From the NCBI GenBank assembly GCA_039566865.1, contig CM076951.1, positions 16,191,484 to 16,255,483 of the forward strand: 64,000 nucleotides of DNA, in the 5' to 3' direction. The notes under the pieces are model-generated. The model did not search any database. It was not told where the DNA came from and saw nothing but the letters and a program-made list of their open reading frames with translations. This document shows, one piece after another, positions 60,097 through 64,000 of this stretch (its first letter is position 1; each line of letters starts with the position of its first letter). The translations under genes were made by a program, and so were the position numbers. Source of the DNA: Aurelia coerulea. Its lineage: Eukaryota > Cnidaria > Scyphozoa > Semaeostomeae > Ulmaridae.

Positions 60097-61590
60097 CATT
60101 TAATTAAACGATGTTTGTTGATGAGTTAAAGCTAAAATAAGACTAAAGAAAAAACTAATGTCTATAGTAATGTTTCAAAGAATGGTTGCTGCAGCACTAA
60201 TATAGTACTATAAAAGAAGTAGTTGGCAGAATTAAAGTTTTAAAGAACGATGAGCGAAATACTCTTTATAATATGAATTGTAGCTAATAAAGTGTGTTAA
60301 ACCAAACTTTTTGTGGTTTTATTTTGTTTTCTTTGAGAAAATAAACATTTAATTAAACGATGTTTGTTGATGAGTTAAAGCTAAAATAAGACTTAAGAAA
60401 AAACTAAGGCTCAAAGTAATGTTTCAAAGTATGGTTTCTGCAGTACTAATATAATGCTAAATAAGAAGTAGCTGGCAGAACTCAAGTTTTAAAGAATTAT
60501 GAGCGCAATACTCTTTATAAAATGAATTGTAGCTAATAAAGTGCGTTAAACCACACTTTTTGTGGTTTTATCTTGTTTTCTTTGAGAAAATAAACCTTTA
60601 ATTAATCGATGTTTGTTGATTTGATAAAGCTAAAATAAGACTAAAGAAAGAACTAATGTTTATAGTAATATTTCCAAAAATGGCTGCTACAACAGTAATA
60701 TAGTGCCATAAAAGAATTTGCTGGCAGAACTAAAGTTTTAAAGAACGATGAGCGCAATACTCTTTATAATATGAATTGTAGCTAACAAAGTGTGTTAAAC
60801 CACACTTTTTGTGGTTTTATTTTGTTTTCTTTGAGAAAATAAACATTTAATTAAACGATGTTTGTTGATGAGTTAAAGCTAAAATAAGACTAAAGAAAAA
60901 ACTAATGCTCAAAGTAATCTTTCCAAGAATGGTTGCTGCAGTACTAATATAGTGCTATATAAGAAGTAGCTGGCAGAACTCAAGTTTTAAAGAACTTTGA
61001 GCGCAATACTCTTCATAAAATGAATTGTAGCTAATAAAGTGCGTTAAACCACACTTTTTGTGGTTTTATTTTGTTTTCTTTGAGAAAATAAACATTTAAT
61101 TAATCGATGTTTGTTGATTTGTTAAAGCTAAAATAAGACTAAAGAAAGAACTAATGTTTATAGTAATATTTCCATGAATTGTTGCTGCAGAACTAATATA
61201 GTGCTATATAAGAAGCAGCTGGCAGAACTCAAGTTTTAAAGAACGAATATTGCAATATTCTTTATAATATGAATTTTGGCTAATAAAGTGAGTTAATCTA
61301 CAATTTTTGTGTTTATATTTTGTTTTCTTTGAGAAAATAAACATTTAATTAATCGATGTTTGTTGATTTGATAAAGCTAAAATAAGACTAAAGAAAGAAC
61401 TAATGTTTATAGTAATATTTCCAAAAATGGCTGCTACAACAGTATTATAGTGCCATAAAAGAAGTTGCTGGCAGAACTAAAGTTTTAAAGAACGATGAGC
61501 GCAATACTCTTTATAATATGAATTGTAGCTAACAAAGTGTGTTAAACCACACTTTTTGTGGTTTTATTTTGTTTTCTTTGAGAAAATAAA
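60097..61590. repeat. Second copy of the palindrome-HOR entry
   Basis: 60097 (GAGCGAAATAC), 60346 (AAGGCTCAAAG, AAGTATGGTTTCTGC), 60595 (H), 60844 (F), 61093 (G), 61342 (H). Order and private variants match 42744-44237 at an offset of about 17353 bp. Differences include AAACCTTTAATT at 60595 and GAAGCAGC near 61214. Confidence 0.9.
61245..61260. other. 16-bp perfect palindrome
   Basis: GAATATTGCAATATTC in the G monomer at 61093. Confidence 0.95.
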
Positions 61591-62088
61591 CATTTAATTA
61601 AACGATGTTTGTTGATGAGTTAAAGCTAAAATAAGACTAAAGAAAAAACTAATGCTCAAAGTAATGTTTCCAAGAATGGTTGCTGCAGTACTAATATAGT
61701 GCTATATAAGAAGTAGCTGGCAGAACTCAAGTTTTAAAGAACGAATATTGCAATATTCTTTATAATATGAATTTTGGCTAATAAAGTGAGTTAATCTACA
61801 ATTTTTGTGTTTATATTTTGTTTTCTTTGAGAAAATAAACATTTAATTAATCGATTTTTGCTGATGCAGTAAAGCTAAAATAAGACTAAAGAAAGAACTA
61901 ATGTCTAAAGTAATGTTTCCAAAAATGGCTGCTGCAACACTAATATAGTGCCATAAAAGAAGTTGCTTGCAGAACTAAAGTTTTAAAGAACGATGAGCGC
62001 AATACTCTTTATAATATGAATTGTAGCTAATAACGTGTGTTAAACCACACTTTTTGTGGTTTTATTTTGTTTTCTTTGAGAAAATAAA
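61591..62088. repeat. 498-bp dimer, copy 1 (F/G hybrid plus I)
   Basis: A hybrid monomer (61591) with an F start (GCTCAAAG, GTACTAATATAG) and a G tail (palindrome, TTTTGGC), then an I monomer (61840). The hybrid deletes the F/G-prime boundary seen at 44238-44735, losing one monomer. The dimer is followed by an apparently exact copy. Confidence 0.92.
61743..61758. other. 16-bp perfect palindrome
   Basis: GAATATTGCAATATTC in an F/G hybrid monomer. Confidence 0.95.
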
Positions 62089-62586
62089 CATTTAATTAAA
62101 CGATGTTTGTTGATGAGTTAAAGCTAAAATAAGACTAAAGAAAAAACTAATGCTCAAAGTAATGTTTCCAAGAATGGTTGCTGCAGTACTAATATAGTGC
62201 TATATAAGAAGTAGCTGGCAGAACTCAAGTTTTAAAGAACGAATATTGCAATATTCTTTATAATATGAATTTTGGCTAATAAAGTGAGTTAATCTACAAT
62301 TTTTGTGTTTATATTTTGTTTTCTTTGAGAAAATAAACATTTAATTAATCGATTTTTGCTGATGCAGTAAAGCTAAAATAAGACTAAAGAAAGAACTAAT
62401 GTCTAAAGTAATGTTTCCAAAAATGGCTGCTGCAACACTAATATAGTGCCATAAAAGAAGTTGCTTGCAGAACTAAAGTTTTAAAGAACGATGAGCGCAA
62501 TACTCTTTATAATATGAATTGTAGCTAATAACGTGTGTTAAACCACACTTTTTGTGGTTTTATTTTGTTTTCTTTGAGAAAATAAA
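62089..62586. repeat. 498-bp dimer, copy 2
   Basis: Same two monomers (62089 and 62338), same length, and no difference from 61591-62088 that I could find by eye. It is the most recent-looking duplication in the window. Confidence 0.92.
62241..62256. other. 16-bp perfect palindrome
   Basis: GAATATTGCAATATTC in the second F/G hybrid; ninth and last copy. Confidence 0.95.
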
Positions 62587-63078
62587 CATTTAATTAAACG
62601 ATGTTTGTTGATGAGTTAAAGCTAAAATAAGACTAAAGAAAGAACTAATGTCTATAGTAATGTTTCAAAGAATGGTTGCTGCAGTACTACTATAGTGCTA
62701 TATAAGAAGTAGCTGGCAGAACTCAAGTTTTAAAGAACTAAGAGCGCAATACTCTTTATAATATGAATTGTAGCTAATAAAGTGAGTTAACCTACATTTT
62801 TTGTCTTTATATTTTGTTTTTTTTTTGAGAAAATAAACATTTAATTAATCGATGTTGGTTGATTCAGTAAAGCTAAAATAAGACTAAAGAAAGAACTAAT
62901 GTCTATAGTAATGTTTCCAAAAATGGTTGCTGCAGCACTAACATAGTGCAATAAAAGTAGTTGCTGGCAGAACTAAAGTTTTAAAGAACGATGAGCGCAA
63001 TTCTCTTTATAATATGAATTGTAGCTACTAAAGTGCGTTAAAGTGCTTTTTGTTGTTTTATTTTGTTTTCCTTGAGAA

Positions 63079-63090
63079 AGTAAATCGATG
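63079..63090. other. 11-bp junction deletion
   Basis: AGTAAATCGATG, lacking CATTTAATTAA; fourth copy. Confidence 0.88.
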
Positions 63091-63322
63091 TTTGTTGATG
63101 AGTTAAAGCTATAATAAGACTAAAGAAAGAACTAATGTCTATAGTAATGTTTCCAAGAATGGTTGCTGCAGCACTAATATAGTGCTATATAAGAAGTAGC
63201 TGGCAGAACTCAAATTTTAAAGAACTATGAGCACAATACTCTTTATAATATGAATTGTAGCTAATAAAGTCAGTTAATCCACAATTTTTGTCTTTACATT
63301 TTGTTTTCTTTGAGAAAGTAAA

Positions 63323-63363
63323 CATTTTTTGTGGTTTTATTTTGTTTTCATTTAGAAAAAAAT
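63323..63363. repeat. 41-bp deletion derivative
   Basis: CATTTAGAAAAAAATC variant, sister of the copy at 49222. Confidence 0.9.
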
Positions 63364-64000
63364 CTTTAATTAATCGTTGTTTGTTGATGAGTTAAAGCTA
63401 AAATAAGACTAAAGAAAGAACTAATGTCTATAGTAATGTTTCAAAGAATGGTTGCTGCAGCACTAATATAGTACTATAAAAGAAGTAGTTGGCAGAATTA
63501 AAGTTTTGAAGAACGTAAGCGCAATACTCTTTATAATATGAATTGTAGCTAATAAAGTGCGTTAAACCACACTTTTTGTGGTTTTAGTTTGTTTTCTTTG
63601 AGAAAATAAACATATAATTAATCGATGTTTGTTGATGAGTTAAAGCTAAAATAAGACTAAAGAAAGAACTAATGTTTGTAGCAATGTTTCCAAGAATTGT
63701 TGCTGCAGTACTTATATAGTGCTATATAAGAAGTAGCTGGCAGAACTCAAGTTTTAAAGAACTATGAGCGCAATACTCTTTATAATATGAATTGTAGCTA
63801 ATAAAGTGAGTTAATCCACAATTTTTGTCGATACATTTTGTTTTCTTTGAGAAAATAAACATTTAATTAATCGATTTTTGTTGATGCAGTAAAGCTAGAA
63901 AAATTATAAAAAATAACTAATGTCTATAGTAATGCTTCCAAGAATGGTTGCTGCAGCACTAATATAGTAATATAAAAGAAGTAGTTGGCAGAATTAAAGT

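Larger units (their letters stand above)
1..64000. repeat. Satellite DNA array, about 249-bp monomer
   Basis: The window is a continuous head-to-tail tandem repeat. The junction motif AAAC followed by ATTTAATTAA recurs every 248-249 bp; starts lie at 3, 251, 500, 749, 997, 1246, 1495 and so on to 63860, giving about 254 full monomers plus 21 short 41-bp derivatives. A representative monomer is about 29% G+C. All copies share one orientation and no unique sequence interrupts them. Copies differ by substitutions, 1-22 bp indels and a few large deletions. No conserved reading frame, tRNA, rRNA or transposon end is seen. The arrangement is typical of heterochromatic satellites of eukaryotes. I do not recognise the family, so species and chromosomal position are unknown. 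Confidence 0.98.
62587..64000. repeat. Right-end domain, copy of 48.5-49.9 kb
   Basis: J (62587), C (62838), a GAGCAC monomer (about 63085), a 41-bp derivative (63323), 63364 (GTTTTGAAGAACGTAAGC), M5 (63611) and a partial M6 (63860-64000, cut by the window end). 63323-64000 matches 49222-49899 at a constant offset of 14101 bp. C shares GATGTTGGTTGATTC with 48724. Confidence 0.9.

Noticed and set aside
1..64000. CRISPR array
   Set aside because: Repeats are 249 bp and contiguous, with no short repeat separated by unique spacers and no cas genes.
1..64000. Hammerhead ribozyme, common in some satellites
   Set aside because: GTTGATGAG and GCTGATGC resemble CUGAUGA, and GAAAG or GAAAC-like bases follow, but I could not place the GAAA core, stems I-III and an NUH cleavage site together.
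1..64000. C/D-box snoRNA repeats
   Set aside because: TTGATGA and CGATGAG resemble box C, but there is no matching CTGA box D near a terminal stem.
1..64000. tRNA or tRNA-derived SINE units
   Set aside because: No A-box/B-box pair (no GGTTCGANNCC-like motif) and no cloverleaf; the T-runs alone are not enough.
1..64000. CENP-B box
   Set aside because: No sequence resembling the TTCG....A..CGGG core was seen; TCGTTGTTTGTTG lacks the required second half. Centromere identity cannot be claimed from sequence.
1..64000. Transposable elements or LTRs inside the array
   Set aside because: Every interval could be placed in the monomer register; the short extra segments are the 41-bp derivatives, not insertions with target-site duplications.
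1..64000. Mitochondrial control-region repeats or a plasmid iteron origin
   Set aside because: At least 64 kb of one repeat with HOR structure and no gene far exceeds either; neither tRNA nor rep gene is present.
1..64000. Telomere repeats
   Set aside because: No run of short TTAGG, TTAGGG or TTTAGGG-like units was seen at either end or inside.

Overview
The whole window is one uninterrupted tandem satellite DNA array. It carries no gene, RNA gene, transposon or unique sequence that I can support. The repeat unit is about 249 bp. Phasing every copy on the C of the junction motif AAAC-ATTTAATTAA, I count about 254 complete monomers, one partial monomer at the right end and 21 copies of a 41-bp deletion derivative, all head-to-tail in the same orientation. 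A hand count of one representative monomer gives about 29% G+C. Both window ends lie inside the array, so neither edge is visible. This is the architecture of eukaryotic heterochromatin (pericentromeric, centromeric or subtelomeric). I do not recognise the monomer family and cannot name the organism; nothing looks prokaryotic.

Monomer anatomy (position 1 = junction C): TTAATTAA palindrome at 4-11; ATCGAT at 11-16; purine-rich tract at about 31-60; TGCTGCAGCA palindrome (PstI site) at 91-100; dyad AGCACTA-ATA-TAGTGCT at 97-113; TATA-box-like TATATAAG or TATAAAAG at 113-120; GAGCGC at about 156-161; dyad AAACCACA-CTTTT-TGTGGTTT at 203-223 followed by T-runs; and a second dyad TTTGTTTTCT-TTG-AGAAAATAAA at 227-249 that ends at the monomer boundary.

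Layout. 1-10601 is a heterogeneous domain with two near-identical trimers at 3567-5045. 10602-16138 mixes the A-B-C trimer with other types. 16139-28613 is a higher-order repeat (HOR) whose full unit is eight monomers (about 1.99 kb), with 4-, 5-, 7- and 10-monomer variants. 28614-31664 is a transition. 31665-42475 holds a 4310-bp, 17-monomer HOR (two copies, the second altered at its end, plus a 7-monomer piece). 42476-49221 holds a distinct 6/8-monomer HOR whose G-type monomers have gained a perfect 16-bp palindrome. 49222-58081 is a mosaic of earlier types. 58082-64000 is a rearranged second copy of 40.7-50 kb, offset by about 17.35 kb and then by 14.10 kb.

The biology visible here is repeat evolution: unequal exchange giving exact-length tandem duplications, spread of single founding deletions (the 41-bp element, an 11-bp junction deletion, a 22-bp deletion, an ATAGA insertion), and patchwork monomers suggesting gene conversion. 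The most intriguing functional possibility is that each monomer carries a TATA-like box and, about 90 bp downstream, a hairpin plus T-run, so the array might be transcribed into short repeat RNAs. That is inference only.
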